Assembly: GCA_032251435.1 (NCBI GenBank)
Contig: JAVVEH010000004.1
Location: forward strand, 62,001-126,000
Length of the DNA stretch: 64,000 nt
Direction of reading: 5' to 3'
Origin: JAVVEH01 sp032251435
GTDB lineage: Bacteria > Verrucomicrobiota > Lentisphaeria > Oligosphaerales > MVZH01
The notes under the pieces were generated by a model, which was not told the origin of the DNA, did not search any database, and saw only the letters and a list, made by a program, of their open reading frames with translations. The translations under genes were made by a program, and so were the position numbers. Of this stretch, positions 7,766 to 16,512 are shown one piece after another; positions within the stretch are counted from its first letter, which is position 1, and each line of letters starts with the position of its first letter.

Positions 7766-8371
7766 ATGGCCCCCGACGGAGGAAAAAGGAACACATGGTG
7801 GCGGTCCGATCAAGGATCCGTCACGCTGGAATTTGTTCTGGCCTTTCCGGTGGTGCTCACATTAATCATGGGGGCGGCGCAATTTGGTCATATTTGGATG
7901 GCCAGGCAGGTGGTGTCTTACGCCGCCTTCGCCGCCGGACGCGCCGCCCTAATCTGCCATGATTCAGAACGGGATCAGGCCTGCCGCCAGGCGGCGGAAG
8001 AAGTGTGCGCCTGGGTCAGTATCGGACAGGCCAGCGGCGAAGCCGAAAAGAAGATTCCGGGCTGGGGAAAGATTCCCGGATCCGGAGCGGTCAACAGAAA
8101 GACGACTGTCAAAATTGACGATGTGGACGACTGGACCGTGAAAGTGACCGTTGATTTTGATTTCGCTCTGGTCATGCCCATCGCCGGCGCGGTGATCGGG
8201 TGGGCGGTCAACCCCTATGAGTGGACTGAGCGGCGGGCGGACATGACCGGAGACGCGCATCGGCATCAGGACTCGATAGGCTATCCCCATCTACGGTTTT
8301 CCGAGACCAGTATCGTTTGCAAGCCATACAAAACCATGCCGAAGAACAATCTTCCATCAGGAGGCTGGTGA
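7766..8371 (+). CDS. TadE-like pseudopilin
   Basis: TadE proteins are minor pseudopilins needed for Tad pilus assembly. The 201-aa product has a short polar N-terminus, then QGSVTLEFVLAFPVVLTLIMGAAQ. This gives Gly at -1 and Glu at +5 of a pseudopilin processing site, then a single membrane helix. The C-terminal 150 residues are extracytoplasmic with two Cys early on (ICHD, QACRQ). GGAGG lies 6 bases upstream of ATG 7766. It lies directly between the peptidase and TadG-like genes. Confidence 0.85.
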   Translation: MAPDGGKRNTWWRSDQGSVTLEFVLAFPVVLTLIMGAAQFGHIWMARQVVSYAAFAAGRAALICHDSERDQACRQAAEEVCAWVSIGQASGEAEKKIPGWGKIPGSGAVNRKTTVKIDDVDDWTVKVTVDFDFALVMPIAGAVIGWAVNPYEWTERRADMTGDAHRHQDSIGYPHLRFSETSIVCKPYKTMPKNNLPSGGW

Positions 8372-8375
8372 CATC

Positions 8376-9899
8376 ATGCGTTGCCGCCATTCCATTTTAG
8401 CGCGTGCGAACGACACCTGCCGTCGCCTGTGGCTGGATGACAGCGGGGTGGTTTTGGCTGTTTCCGTGCTGGCTTTTCTGATTCTTTTCATCATCGCCTG
8501 CTCAGGCTACGCCATTGGCGAAACCGTGCGCCAACGGGTGGAACTCCAGAACGCGGCGGACGCGGCGGCCTACTCCGGCGCCGTCGTCCAGGCGGACACC
8601 CTCAGCCGGGTGGCGGCCATTAACCGGGCCATGTCCTGGACCTATGTGAAGTTGACCCGTATGGAAATGGACGCGATTGTCGACAAATGGCTGGAATTGG
8701 TCATTGACAAATGGGACTGGAACGAGCGGGATGTCGTCATGTATAACGCCGGCAGTTGTAACACGATCCGCCGAATCGCTCTATGGAACGGCATTAACGC
8801 CGCGCTTGACAAGCAGGTGACGTTAAATAACCACCATCGACCGCTTGTGGAGGAAATCCGCATGGCCCGCGCCAGCGCCGCCGGACAACAAAAAGGGTAC
8901 CGGCAATTAAAACAAAAAATAAAACAGGCGAAAAAGACCATTGAGGATATGAATGAGGCGGAGAAAGATCTGATTGACCAGATGAATGACCGCATAAAAA
9001 AGACGGTTGAGGACGTTGTGAAGGCGAATATTGAGGCGACAGCCAATGATCAATCCGCAGGCGGCGCGGATATCAGTCACACCTGCATTGTCGGCAAAAA
9101 TTATTTTCGCGTGTTAGAGAACACGGAAGAGGATGAGAAGCGTTTTCTCACCCATTCAGGGTTTGATCAAGGGATTAAAAAGACCTTTGACAAAGGGATT
9201 GATGACTGGTTTGTCCGGCAGCCCCAGGGCGGCGAAGGCATCGCCCGGGAGTACCGGCAACAGGGAAACAGGCTGGTGGCCAAGTGGGATTGGTACAGCA
9301 GCAAGTGGCGGATTGTCAAAGAGGTGTGCGTGCTCGTCGCCCAAAAGAACGGAAACAGCGAAATCAAGGGTGAGGATGGCTATGACTCGACGTTTTATGA
9401 AACCGGAACAGCGAAACCTCAAGTTCTGAAAGAGACCTTTTTCGGCAAGGATGGAGCTGTGGTGGTCGGGCTCAAACGGAAGTTGAACAATCCACTGGCC
9501 TATATTTTCAGCGGGGCGCAGCCGGGGGTATATAAAGCGTTCACGGTTCCCGGGGGCGCTCGCCACATGTGGACGGCCTCAGCGGCTAGAGCGGGTTTTA
9601 TTAAGCCGGGAGGCGCTCCCGATGGTGAGTATGAGGTGACATACGAGGATGACAGTGGCGATCTGGGTGACAAAGACAAGATGTGGAATTTAAGGACAAG
9701 CGACTGGGACGCGGTGTTGTTATCTCTGCACCGCGCGTGGGCGGACGGACGGACCGGCAGAAGCTGGAACGGAGAGACCGCGGGGAAAATTCTCCAGGAA
9801 GTCAAAGGAAAATTAGGTGTCGGCGGTGACACCGCCCCTCCCGGCATGAACGGGGGCGCGTTTTCGCCGAATCAAGCGGAAAAAATCATTTTGCATTAA
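8376..9899 (+). CDS. TadG-like Flp pilus assembly protein
   Basis: The 507-aa product has one N-terminal helix (DDSGVVLAVSVLAFLILFIIACSGYAI) followed by ETVRQRVELQNAADAAAYSGAV. The motif Q-N-A-A-D-A-A-A-Y-S-G is diagnostic of TadG/Flp pilus-assembly TadE/G-like proteins. A helical charged segment (about 170-225) precedes a long extracytoplasmic region without the VWA domain found in some TadG proteins. AGGAGG lies 11 bases before ATG 8376. It probably acts at the cell envelope during pilus assembly. Confidence 0.85.
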   Translation: MRCRHSILARANDTCRRLWLDDSGVVLAVSVLAFLILFIIACSGYAIGETVRQRVELQNAADAAAYSGAVVQADTLSRVAAINRAMSWTYVKLTRMEMDAIVDKWLELVIDKWDWNERDVVMYNAGSCNTIRRIALWNGINAALDKQVTLNNHHRPLVEEIRMARASAAGQQKGYRQLKQKIKQAKKTIEDMNEAEKDLIDQMNDRIKKTVEDVVKANIEATANDQSAGGADISHTCIVGKNYFRVLENTEEDEKRFLTHSGFDQGIKKTFDKGIDDWFVRQPQGGEGIAREYRQQGNRLVAKWDWYSSKWRIVKEVCVLVAQKNGNSEIKGEDGYDSTFYETGTAKPQVLKETFFGKDGAVVVGLKRKLNNPLAYIFSGAQPGVYKAFTVPGGARHMWTASAARAGFIKPGGAPDGEYEVTYEDDSGDLGDKDKMWNLRTSDWDAVLLSLHRAWADGRTGRSWNGETAGKILQEVKGKLGVGGDTAPPGMNGGAFSPNQAEKIILH

Positions 9900-9921
9900 C
9901 CCAGCGCGGATAGATGTTATC

Positions 9922-10224
9922 ATGAAAAACGAATACGCCTTTTTAACGAAGTCGGCCAGCCCTGGGCCTGAACCCCGGCGTAACAACGTCATCAGGCACT
10001 ACGCCGTGCAAATGGAATATGTCATCATCGCGGTGTTGATCGCCGCCGCCGCGGTGGTCGCCGTCGTGGTTTTCGGCCGTTCTGTCGTAACCGGCATGAT
10101 CGCGGCGGGAGACGGGGCTTCATTACAGCACACGGAAGCGGCCACGGATTTGGAGATGCGGCGGAATGACCGGGACAGCGACGCGCAAAAAGCGAAATCC
10201 TACCATGATTCGATGCACAAATAG
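9922..10224 (+). CDS. Flp-type pilin, copy 2, altered cleavage site
   Basis: This 100-aa paralogue of the first pilin has the hydrophobic core MEYVIIAVLIAAAAVVAVVVFG and the same C-terminal KSYHDSMHK. The residue corresponding to Gly -1 is Tyr27 (H-Y-A-V-Q-M-E-Y), although Glu +5 and Tyr +6 remain. Gly -1 is normally required by A24 peptidases, so processing may be impaired or use another peptide bond. It lies between a TadG-like and a TadE-like gene. It may be a minor or non-cleaved pilin. Confidence 0.85.
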   Translation: MKNEYAFLTKSASPGPEPRRNNVIRHYAVQMEYVIIAVLIAAAAVVAVVVFGRSVVTGMIAAGDGASLQHTEAATDLEMRRNDRDSDAQKAKSYHDSMHK

Positions 10225-10237
10225 GTGATCAAGAACA

Positions 10238-10531
10238 ATGGCGGTTCGAAAAAAAACACATCTGTTCAGCGATGAGAGCGGTTCCGTGTTACTGGAAACA
10301 ATCATGGTCATTCCCCTGTTTGTGGTCTTGATCGGAGGCATTTTCTGGATCGGGGAACTCATGCTGGCCAAGCATAAATTGGTGAACGCCGACCGGTTCG
10401 CCGCCTGGACCGCCGGCAACCGGCACGCCGACAGTGGCTCGGGAGCGATCAAAGGAACGCTGCAGCAACATATATTCCCGGAAGAGCAGGTCGGGGATCA
10501 GCGTGTGACGGATGTTAAACTTCAAAATTAA
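10238..10531 (+). CDS. Small TadE-like pseudopilin
   Basis: This 97-aa protein reads DESGSVLLETIMVIPLFVVLIGGIFWIGELMLA after a basic start: Gly at -1, Glu at +5 and a single membrane helix. It then has AKHKLVNADRFAAW, common in TadE-type proteins. It is half the length of the other TadE-like product and is likely a minor pseudopilin. The next gene starts 5 bases downstream. Confidence 0.8.
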   Translation: MAVRKKTHLFSDESGSVLLETIMVIPLFVVLIGGIFWIGELMLAKHKLVNADRFAAWTAGNRHADSGSGAIKGTLQQHIFPEEQVGDQRVTDVKLQN

Positions 10532-10535
10532 CCGT

Positions 10536-11105
10536 ATGAAAACCGTACTCTACCAGTTTACATCCATGCTTACCCGCTGGCGGATGAGAGTTTTTTGTGT
10601 CACCGCGATCGGCGTGATGTGTCTGCCGATGGAATCACCCGCCGGCCATTTTTTCCGTCGGTGGCGGCGGTGGTATCTCGTTCCACCGGATCCCCCTCCC
10701 CCCCCTCCGGCGGCAGGCGGACCGCGACGTTGGACGGAACCGGTGGGCGCCACCGTGGATCTGAACGTGAGCATGCCCGCTTGGACAAAGGGGTGGCTGC
10801 GGGCCGGTGTCAGTTGGCAAGACAGCCGCCAATTGGACGAGGCGGCTGATTTGAACGGACGGGACATCGAGGCCGAGTCCCACCACGTCTTATTGGCCCG
10901 CACGAAAGCGGGTGAGAAAGGGCCTCATTCCTGGCAGGGAAAAGAACTTATTCCGGGGGACGCCTGGGATAAGCAGGTTTACCAGGAGGGCTGGGCTTCC
11001 ATCGATGATTTGAGCGGCTATAGTGCTGGTGGAAACGGCGAATCGCCAGGTGAGGCGGACCAGGAATACAAACGATTCAGCACCTTTGTCAAGTGGAGTG
11101 ATTAA
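10536..11105 (+). CDS. Exported protein of the Tad locus, unknown function
   Basis: From ATG 10536 (MKTVLYQFTSML) the 189-aa product has a basic/hydrophobic start (RWRMRVFCVTAIGVMCLPM), probably a signal sequence or anchor. A basic aromatic patch, a run of eight prolines (VPPDPPPPPP near residue 50) and a soluble domain follow. The frame is open to 10512, overlapping the previous gene, but the ATG after that stop is the more natural start. I recognise no family. Its place inside the pilus operon suggests an accessory assembly factor. Confidence 0.65.
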   Translation: MKTVLYQFTSMLTRWRMRVFCVTAIGVMCLPMESPAGHFFRRWRRWYLVPPDPPPPPPAAGGPRRWTEPVGATVDLNVSMPAWTKGWLRAGVSWQDSRQLDEAADLNGRDIEAESHHVLLARTKAGEKGPHSWQGKELIPGDAWDKQVYQEGWASIDDLSGYSAGGNGESPGEADQEYKRFSTFVKWSD

Positions 11106-11546
11106 ATGCGGGTCAGCGGGCTGACAATCTGTGTCGTTCCGATTCTCGTTTTGGCCGGGCATGCGGAGCAGGTGTTTTCCCGGCCGCCGCGGGAATCGTT
11201 TTCTCCCCGCTGGCCGGACAAGACAGTCCTGACTCCCCTTGACACCAGTGGCGGGACGTGGCGTCAAACCGGGACGGTGCCGACCGCCTATCGAAACGCC
11301 CGCGCGGACATTCAGAAAAGATTCCTTCACCAGGGATGCGTTTTGGAAAAAAATGTGCGGTTAAACACAAAACCCGGACAGCGGCGTGAACTGACGGTCT
11401 GGCGGTGGAAAAAAGATAAGGTTTTAGTCATGATTTCGGAACTGTCGGCGGATCGCACGGATCTCGCCTGGGGAATGATCCCCCGAGCGGCTCCATCCGC
11501 GCCGGTTGACAAACGGCTTGCCCAACGGAAACACGAGATAAAATAA
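11106..11546 (+). CDS. Small exported protein of the Tad locus, unknown function
   Basis: The 146-aa product begins MRVSGLTICVVPILVLAGHAEQ, a plausible signal peptide. A basic domain follows with two aromatic-rich strands (RRELTVWRWKKDKVLVMISEL). It starts immediately after the stop of the preceding gene and lies 13 bases before cpaB. No known family is recognisable. Co-location suggests a role in pilus biogenesis. Confidence 0.65.
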   Translation: MRVSGLTICVVPILVLAGHAEQVFSRPPRESFSPRWPDKTVLTPLDTSGGTWRQTGTVPTAYRNARADIQKRFLHQGCVLEKNVRLNTKPGQRRELTVWRWKKDKVLVMISELSADRTDLAWGMIPRAAPSAPVDKRLAQRKHEIK

Positions 11547-11559
11547 AGGTAGATCACAG

Positions 11560-12345
11560 ATGAAAAATATGATTCCATTAATCTTGGCGGTACTCTTAGG
11601 GCTGGCCGCGGTGCTGGCCGTCGGACGACTCTTGTCTCAACGGCGCATGGCCACGGAAAAAACCGTTTCAGTCGTCGCCGCGGCGGGCAAAATTGATGAG
11701 GGGGAAACTGTCAGTGAAGGCTTGTTGATGAAAAAGGATGTTCCGGTGAACGCCTTGCCAGCCCAGGCCATCTACTGGTCCCGGATCAGCATGGTGGTGG
11801 GTCAAAAAGCGTTACGATCCATCGTTCAAGGCGATTATGTGTTATTGTCCGATGTCGGATTGTCCGGAAGCATGGGAAACATCGTCGGGGAAGGAGAATG
11901 GGCGGTTTCGATGATGGTCAACCAGAATGGCATTCCACGCATGTTGCAACCTGGCGATGAGGTGGCGATTATCGGCACCTTTAATATAACCACTGAACAA
12001 GCCTCTACTGACCTGTCCGCCCCGGTGAGGCAAGAGCAACGGGAGGCCACGATTGTCTTATTCCCGAAAGTGCGCGTCCTGGACGCCGGCAATTTGCAGT
12101 CCGGCGGCGAAGGCGGCGGTGCGGAGAGCATTATCCTGGCGCTTCCCCCAAGCCAGGCGCAAGTTCTTATCGCCGCTCAACGCAAGGGCGAATTGACCCT
12201 GGCCTTGCGGCGGCCCAATGACGAGACAAACTTGAGCCGCATTGACGCCGGGATGGTTGACGATGAGAGCTTCGGCGCCTTGTTGAAAAACCTGAACCCG
12301 GTTATTATTCCCAATGTTCCGAGTGCTGTGGACAATAAAAAATAA
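11560..12345 (+). CDS. cpaB: Flp pilus assembly protein CpaB/RcpC
   Basis: CpaB is an inner-membrane-anchored periplasmic protein that works with the Tad secretin. The 261-aa product has an N-terminal helix (MIPLILAVLLGLAAVLAVGRLLSQRR). A SAF domain follows (VVAAAGKIDEGETVSEGLL ... ALRSIVQGDYVLLSDVG, about 35-105), then an RcpC-type C-terminal domain with LQPGDEVAIIGTF. Length and architecture are normal. It lies directly upstream of the secretin gene, as in most Tad loci. Confidence 0.92.
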   Translation: MKNMIPLILAVLLGLAAVLAVGRLLSQRRMATEKTVSVVAAAGKIDEGETVSEGLLMKKDVPVNALPAQAIYWSRISMVVGQKALRSIVQGDYVLLSDVGLSGSMGNIVGEGEWAVSMMVNQNGIPRMLQPGDEVAIIGTFNITTEQASTDLSAPVRQEQREATIVLFPKVRVLDAGNLQSGGEGGGAESIILALPPSQAQVLIAAQRKGELTLALRRPNDETNLSRIDAGMVDDESFGALLKNLNPVIIPNVPSAVDNKK

Positions 12346-12362
12346 ATCAAGTGAGGTGTATG

Positions 12363-13916
12363 ATGCGAACAACTGCGATGAACAAAGTCCGGCTGATTCA
12401 ACTGATAGTGAGCGCCTGTCTGACGGTGGCGCTGACGGGTGTGGCCGCGGAGACGAAAACCATCACGCTCACTGTCGGGGCGATGGAGATTGTCGATGTG
12501 CCCTTTGAGATCAAGGGATTTAAAGTGGCGGATCCCGAGCTGGTGCGCGGAGACGCCGCGGGACGCCAACTGCGGGTCACGGGTGTCAAAATCGGCTCCA
12601 GCGACATTCAAATTCTGGGTGAAGGTGGCGCGTTTATGCTGTGCTCTGTCACCGTCCGGGACAACGTGAAGGCTGTCTTGGCCGCGATGCGCCGTGACTT
12701 GGATGAAGTTCCCGAACTGGAGTTGACCGCGAATCGGGATGTGGTGGTGATCAAAGGGGAAGTCAGCAACATCGCCCACTGGCAGACCCTGCAAAAAGTT
12801 CTGGCCAGCTATGAAAAGCAATACCTGAATCTGGCCACCTTCCGGCCGGCTCCGGAAGCCATGATGAGCCTTCAGGACGCTCTGACCAAAGCCGGCATGA
12901 CCGTCGTGAACGAAGGCGCGGTGAATCAAGTCGGCACCCTGTTGTTAAAATATTCAGGCAACATGGTCCTTATTTCCGGCAGTGTTCCCAGCCCCAGTGA
13001 CATCAACCGGATCAACCGCATCATCACCGCGCAAGAATGGCTGACTGTGGGCGCCGAAGAACGGGATCGCCTGATGGGAAAAGTTCCCGTGGTTATCGAC
13101 ATCAACGTCGAACCAGTGATGTTGGAACTGGATGTCGTCTACGTCGGGTTGAGTGATATCCAAAACCAGCAATTGGGTGTGAATTTGGCCAAGCAGGGAC
13201 TCATGGTCGTTGACTCGACCGCGGCGGGATTCGCCGGTGTCATCGGCAGCAACCGCTCATCCGGGTACACCGGCAGCTACAGCGTCAACAGCGGCTTGGC
13301 CGGCACCTTGAATTTTATGGCCGCGAATGGTGTCAACCGCTTCAGAGAAGCGGCCCACTTGACATTTATGAGCAATGACACCCCGACCTGGCGGGAATTC
13401 CACAGCGGCGGCACACTGAAAGTCCGGCTGACCGGTGGCGACGGCGGAACCGCCTCATTGGAAGACATTGATTACGGGTTGATGCTTAAAGTGAAAGGCG
13501 GGCTGTCCGACAGCAAAACCGCCACCATGGAAGTCATGCTGGAACTCAGCGCGCCCGAGTTTCTCCAAAACGGGGATTATGACTTGAAGCGCAACCGCCT
13601 CAGCACGTCACTGACCTGTGAGCTGGGGAAAACCATGGTCATGGGCGGCATGAAGGGGCTCGTGGAAAACAGCAGCGGACCATCCGGCGTGCCGTTTCTC
13701 CGCAGCATCCCCGTCATTCAATGGTTTTTTTCCGAATCTGAAAACCGGATGACGGACACCCAAGTGCTGGTGTTGCTCAGCCCGCGCCTGGCTGGCGGCC
13801 CCTCAATCACGCTGCCGACATCCGTCAGCACCCGCGACACGGATGAAAAAGCCTCAACTCCCAACAAGGAACGGATGGAAAAAGGCGGAAAAAAACGCAA
13901 ATTCTTTTTCTTCTAA
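12363..13916 (+). CDS. cpaC: Tad pilus outer-membrane secretin CpaC/RcpA
   Basis: This forms the outer-membrane channel of the Tad pilus. After a signal peptide ending near VAAETKTI, residues about 25-105 form the pilus N-terminal domain (VGAMEIVDVPFEIKGFKVADPELV). A BON-like region follows (DVVVIKGEVSNIAHW). The secretin core starts near VEPVMLELDVVYV and ends in MTDTQVLVLLSPRLAGGP. It has a short charged, Phe-rich tail (KKRKFFFF). GTGAGG upstream favours ATG 12363; ATG 12360 and GTG 12351 are alternatives. Confidence 0.92.
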   Translation: MRTTAMNKVRLIQLIVSACLTVALTGVAAETKTITLTVGAMEIVDVPFEIKGFKVADPELVRGDAAGRQLRVTGVKIGSSDIQILGEGGAFMLCSVTVRDNVKAVLAAMRRDLDEVPELELTANRDVVVIKGEVSNIAHWQTLQKVLASYEKQYLNLATFRPAPEAMMSLQDALTKAGMTVVNEGAVNQVGTLLLKYSGNMVLISGSVPSPSDINRINRIITAQEWLTVGAEERDRLMGKVPVVIDINVEPVMLELDVVYVGLSDIQNQQLGVNLAKQGLMVVDSTAAGFAGVIGSNRSSGYTGSYSVNSGLAGTLNFMAANGVNRFREAAHLTFMSNDTPTWREFHSGGTLKVRLTGGDGGTASLEDIDYGLMLKVKGGLSDSKTATMEVMLELSAPEFLQNGDYDLKRNRLSTSLTCELGKTMVMGGMKGLVENSSGPSGVPFLRSIPVIQWFFSESENRMTDTQVLVLLSPRLAGGPSITLPTSVSTRDTDEKASTPNKERMEKGGKKRKFFFF

Positions 13917-13938
13917 TCATTTTCCCGGAACCTGAACC

Positions 13939-15621
13939 ATGCCTTTTCTGATCATCCAAACCGCGGTTGACGCGCCCCCGCCTGTTGATTTATCCGTCAC
14001 GGAGGAAGTCAGTGTGGGGCGGGCGGATGACAATGTCATTGTGTTAAACGACAATCGGGTGTCCCGAAAACACGCCTTGTTTTTTCAAATTAACGGCCTG
14101 TTTTTTGTCAAGGACTGCGGCAGTAAATTCGGCACACTGGTCAATGGTGCCCCTCTGACCGGTCCCGCCGAACTGTCTCCCGGTGACACGGTCACATTAG
14201 GCGGCACCCGAATCCTGTTCAGCGAGAGCGCCGAGCGCCCCGCCCCGGCGGCGGTGGCGGCCCGCCCGGCGCCTGAGCCGCCGGCGGCCTCGGAACACCC
14301 TCAGGAAAACACGGAAGTCCGCCGCAACAACGCCTTGTATTGCGATGAGCTGATGCGGTTAAAAAAGAAAATGCATCAAAGCATTTTAGAGAAAATGAAC
14401 CTCAATGACATCGCGATGGATGACATAAAGAATGAGGACATGCGGGTCCGGGTGGAAGGCGAACTGGAAAAAACACTGCGGGAGTTCCGGCATGAGATCC
14501 CGGCCCGCGTGACCATTGACAGTCTGCGCCAGAATATGCTCGATGAGCTACTGGCTTTCGGCCCCATCACCCCGTTACTGCGCGACCCGACTGTGGATGA
14601 AGTCATGATTAACGGCCCCTCCTCCATTTTTGTGGAGAGCAAAGGCCGGTTGTTTTCCACGGGAGCGAAATTTTTTAATGATCAACATTTGGTCACCATC
14701 ATTCAACGGATTGTGGAACCGCTGGGGCGGCACATCTCGGAATCAAGCCCGATGGTTGACGCCCGGTTACCCGACGGCTCCCGTGTGAACGCCATTATTC
14801 CGCCATTGGCCCTGGACGGGGCGTCGGTGACCATTCGGAAATTCGCCACCACGAAGCTGACGACGGAAGACCTCATCAAATTTGGCAGCATGACCCCGGA
14901 GATCGCCCTGTTTTTAGAAGAGGCGATCCGCGCCCGCCAGAATATCGTCGTCTCGGGCGGGACCGGATCAGGGAAAACCACCTTGTTAAACGTTTTATCC
15001 CAGTTTATCCCGCTTGACGAACGGGTGGTGACAATTGAGGACTCCGCTGAGCTGAAATTGGATCACAACAACTTGGTCCGTCTGGAAGCCCGTCCCGCCA
15101 ACATCGAGGGCAAGGGACGCATCACGATCCGGGATTTGGTCATCAACGCCTTGCGGATGCGCCCTGACCGGATTATCGTCGGGGAATGCCGCGGCGGTGA
15201 AGCCCTGGACATGTTGCAGGCGATGAACACCGGCCATGACGGATCGTTGACAACCGTCCACGCCAACAACCCCAGGGACGCGCTGCGCCGCCTGGAAAAC
15301 ATGGTCATGATGGCGGGCTACGACTTGCCCGCCAAAGCGATTCGGGAGCAAATCTCCTCCGCCGTCAATATTGTCATCCAGCAAACGCGTTTGACGGATG
15401 GTTCGCGTAAAATCATCACGATATCTGAATTATCAGGTTCCTGTGAGGGGGATCAAGTCCTTATGCAGGACATTTTCAATTTCAAACAAGACGGTTACGA
15501 CGAAAAAGGCATGATTGTCGGCCGCTATGCCGCCACCGGGAATATTCCTCAGTTTGTCGACATCCTGGACCGCAAGGGTGATCTCAGATTGAATCGCAAG
15601 GTTTTTGTGCCCCAAAATTAG
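13939..15621 (+). CDS. cpaF: TadA/CpaF secretion ATPase with N-terminal FHA domain
   Basis: This hexameric ATPase powers Flp pilus assembly at the inner membrane. Residues about 200-540 carry the Walker A SGGTGSGKTTLLN (near 340), the Asp/His boxes and RPDRIIVGECRGGEALDML (near 408). Unusually, residues about 15-95 are a canonical FHA domain (VGRADDNVIV, SRKHA, GSKFGTLVNG), which binds phosphothreonine. A Pro/Ala linker (about 96-120) joins them. An FHA fusion implies that the motor is recruited or regulated by Ser/Thr phosphorylation. A matching kinase/phosphatase gene lies 7 kb downstream in the same locus. Confidence 0.93.
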   Translation: MPFLIIQTAVDAPPPVDLSVTEEVSVGRADDNVIVLNDNRVSRKHALFFQINGLFFVKDCGSKFGTLVNGAPLTGPAELSPGDTVTLGGTRILFSESAERPAPAAVAARPAPEPPAASEHPQENTEVRRNNALYCDELMRLKKKMHQSILEKMNLNDIAMDDIKNEDMRVRVEGELEKTLREFRHEIPARVTIDSLRQNMLDELLAFGPITPLLRDPTVDEVMINGPSSIFVESKGRLFSTGAKFFNDQHLVTIIQRIVEPLGRHISESSPMVDARLPDGSRVNAIIPPLALDGASVTIRKFATTKLTTEDLIKFGSMTPEIALFLEEAIRARQNIVVSGGTGSGKTTLLNVLSQFIPLDERVVTIEDSAELKLDHNNLVRLEARPANIEGKGRITIRDLVINALRMRPDRIIVGECRGGEALDMLQAMNTGHDGSLTTVHANNPRDALRRLENMVMMAGYDLPAKAIREQISSAVNIVIQQTRLTDGSRKIITISELSGSCEGDQVLMQDIFNFKQDGYDEKGMIVGRYAATGNIPQFVDILDRKGDLRLNRKVFVPQN

Positions 15622-15629
15622 AGGCGTTT

Positions 15630-16511
15630 ATGCTAGAGCTGGCCACATTTTTATTGGTTTTCATCGCCGTATCCTGGTGCACGTGGGTGATCGCGCCCTT
15701 AATCACGATGGCCGGACTGGAACGGTCCGAAGGCAAATACATCAGCGGCGCCACCGCCGGATCGACCGCCCCCATTTACCGGTTCACCACACCTAAACGC
15801 CTGCACCAGAGTTGCTGGTCGGCCGCCATCTTCGGGGGTGGATTGGCCGCTTGTGTTTTACTGTTCGCCAATGTCCTGAACCCCTACATTTTGGGTGGGG
15901 CGAGCCTCGTCAGCGGGGTGGGCGCGTTCCAAATTCCCCGGTGGTGGGTGACCTATAAGATCAAAAAGCGGCAACGCCTGTTTGAGAGTAAACTCATGGA
16001 ATTGATTTTAGGCATCAGCAGCGGTTTGCGGGCCGGCGTGGCCTTTCAACATTCCCTTGAACTGGTGGCCCATTCCATCCCCGGACCAGTCCGGGAGGAA
16101 ATCAGTGTTTTGTTGCAGGAGCACCGCTTGGGGGTCAGCATGCCGGAGGCGCTTAACCACCTGTATCAACGCATGCCCAACGAGGACTTGCTGCTGCTGA
16201 TCACCTCCGTGCGGCTCACCCTCCAATCCGGCGGCAGTCTGGCTGACGTGCTGGACCGGATTATCGACACCATCCGATCCCGGACAGAATTTAATGAGAA
16301 ACTGCGCACCATGACGGCGCAGGGACGCTTTGAAGCCATCGCCATGGCCTCGGCGCCCGCCGTCGCGTTTCTTATGCTGTTTTTGATTGACCGCCAATTA
16401 ATGATGCCCATGATTGAGAACAAACTCGGCTGGGTCGCTCTGGGATGCGTGGCCTGCTTGGAAATTGTCGGCTTCGTGTTCATCAACAAAATTGTCACCA
16501 TTGAGGTCTGA
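15630..16511 (+). CDS. tadB: Tad inner-membrane platform protein TadB
   Basis: TadB and TadC form the inner-membrane platform on which the Flp pilus is built. The 293-aa product has N-terminal helices, a cytoplasmic T2SSF domain (LGISSGLRAGVAFQHSLELV ... LLITSVRLTLQSGGSLADVLDRI) and two C-terminal membrane helices. It follows the FHA-TadA gene by 8 bases and is followed by tadC after 1 base. Confidence 0.9.
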   Translation: MLELATFLLVFIAVSWCTWVIAPLITMAGLERSEGKYISGATAGSTAPIYRFTTPKRLHQSCWSAAIFGGGLAACVLLFANVLNPYILGGASLVSGVGAFQIPRWWVTYKIKKRQRLFESKLMELILGISSGLRAGVAFQHSLELVAHSIPGPVREEISVLLQEHRLGVSMPEALNHLYQRMPNEDLLLLITSVRLTLQSGGSLADVLDRIIDTIRSRTEFNEKLRTMTAQGRFEAIAMASAPAVAFLMLFLIDRQLMMPMIENKLGWVALGCVACLEIVGFVFINKIVTIEV

Positions 16512-16512
16512 G

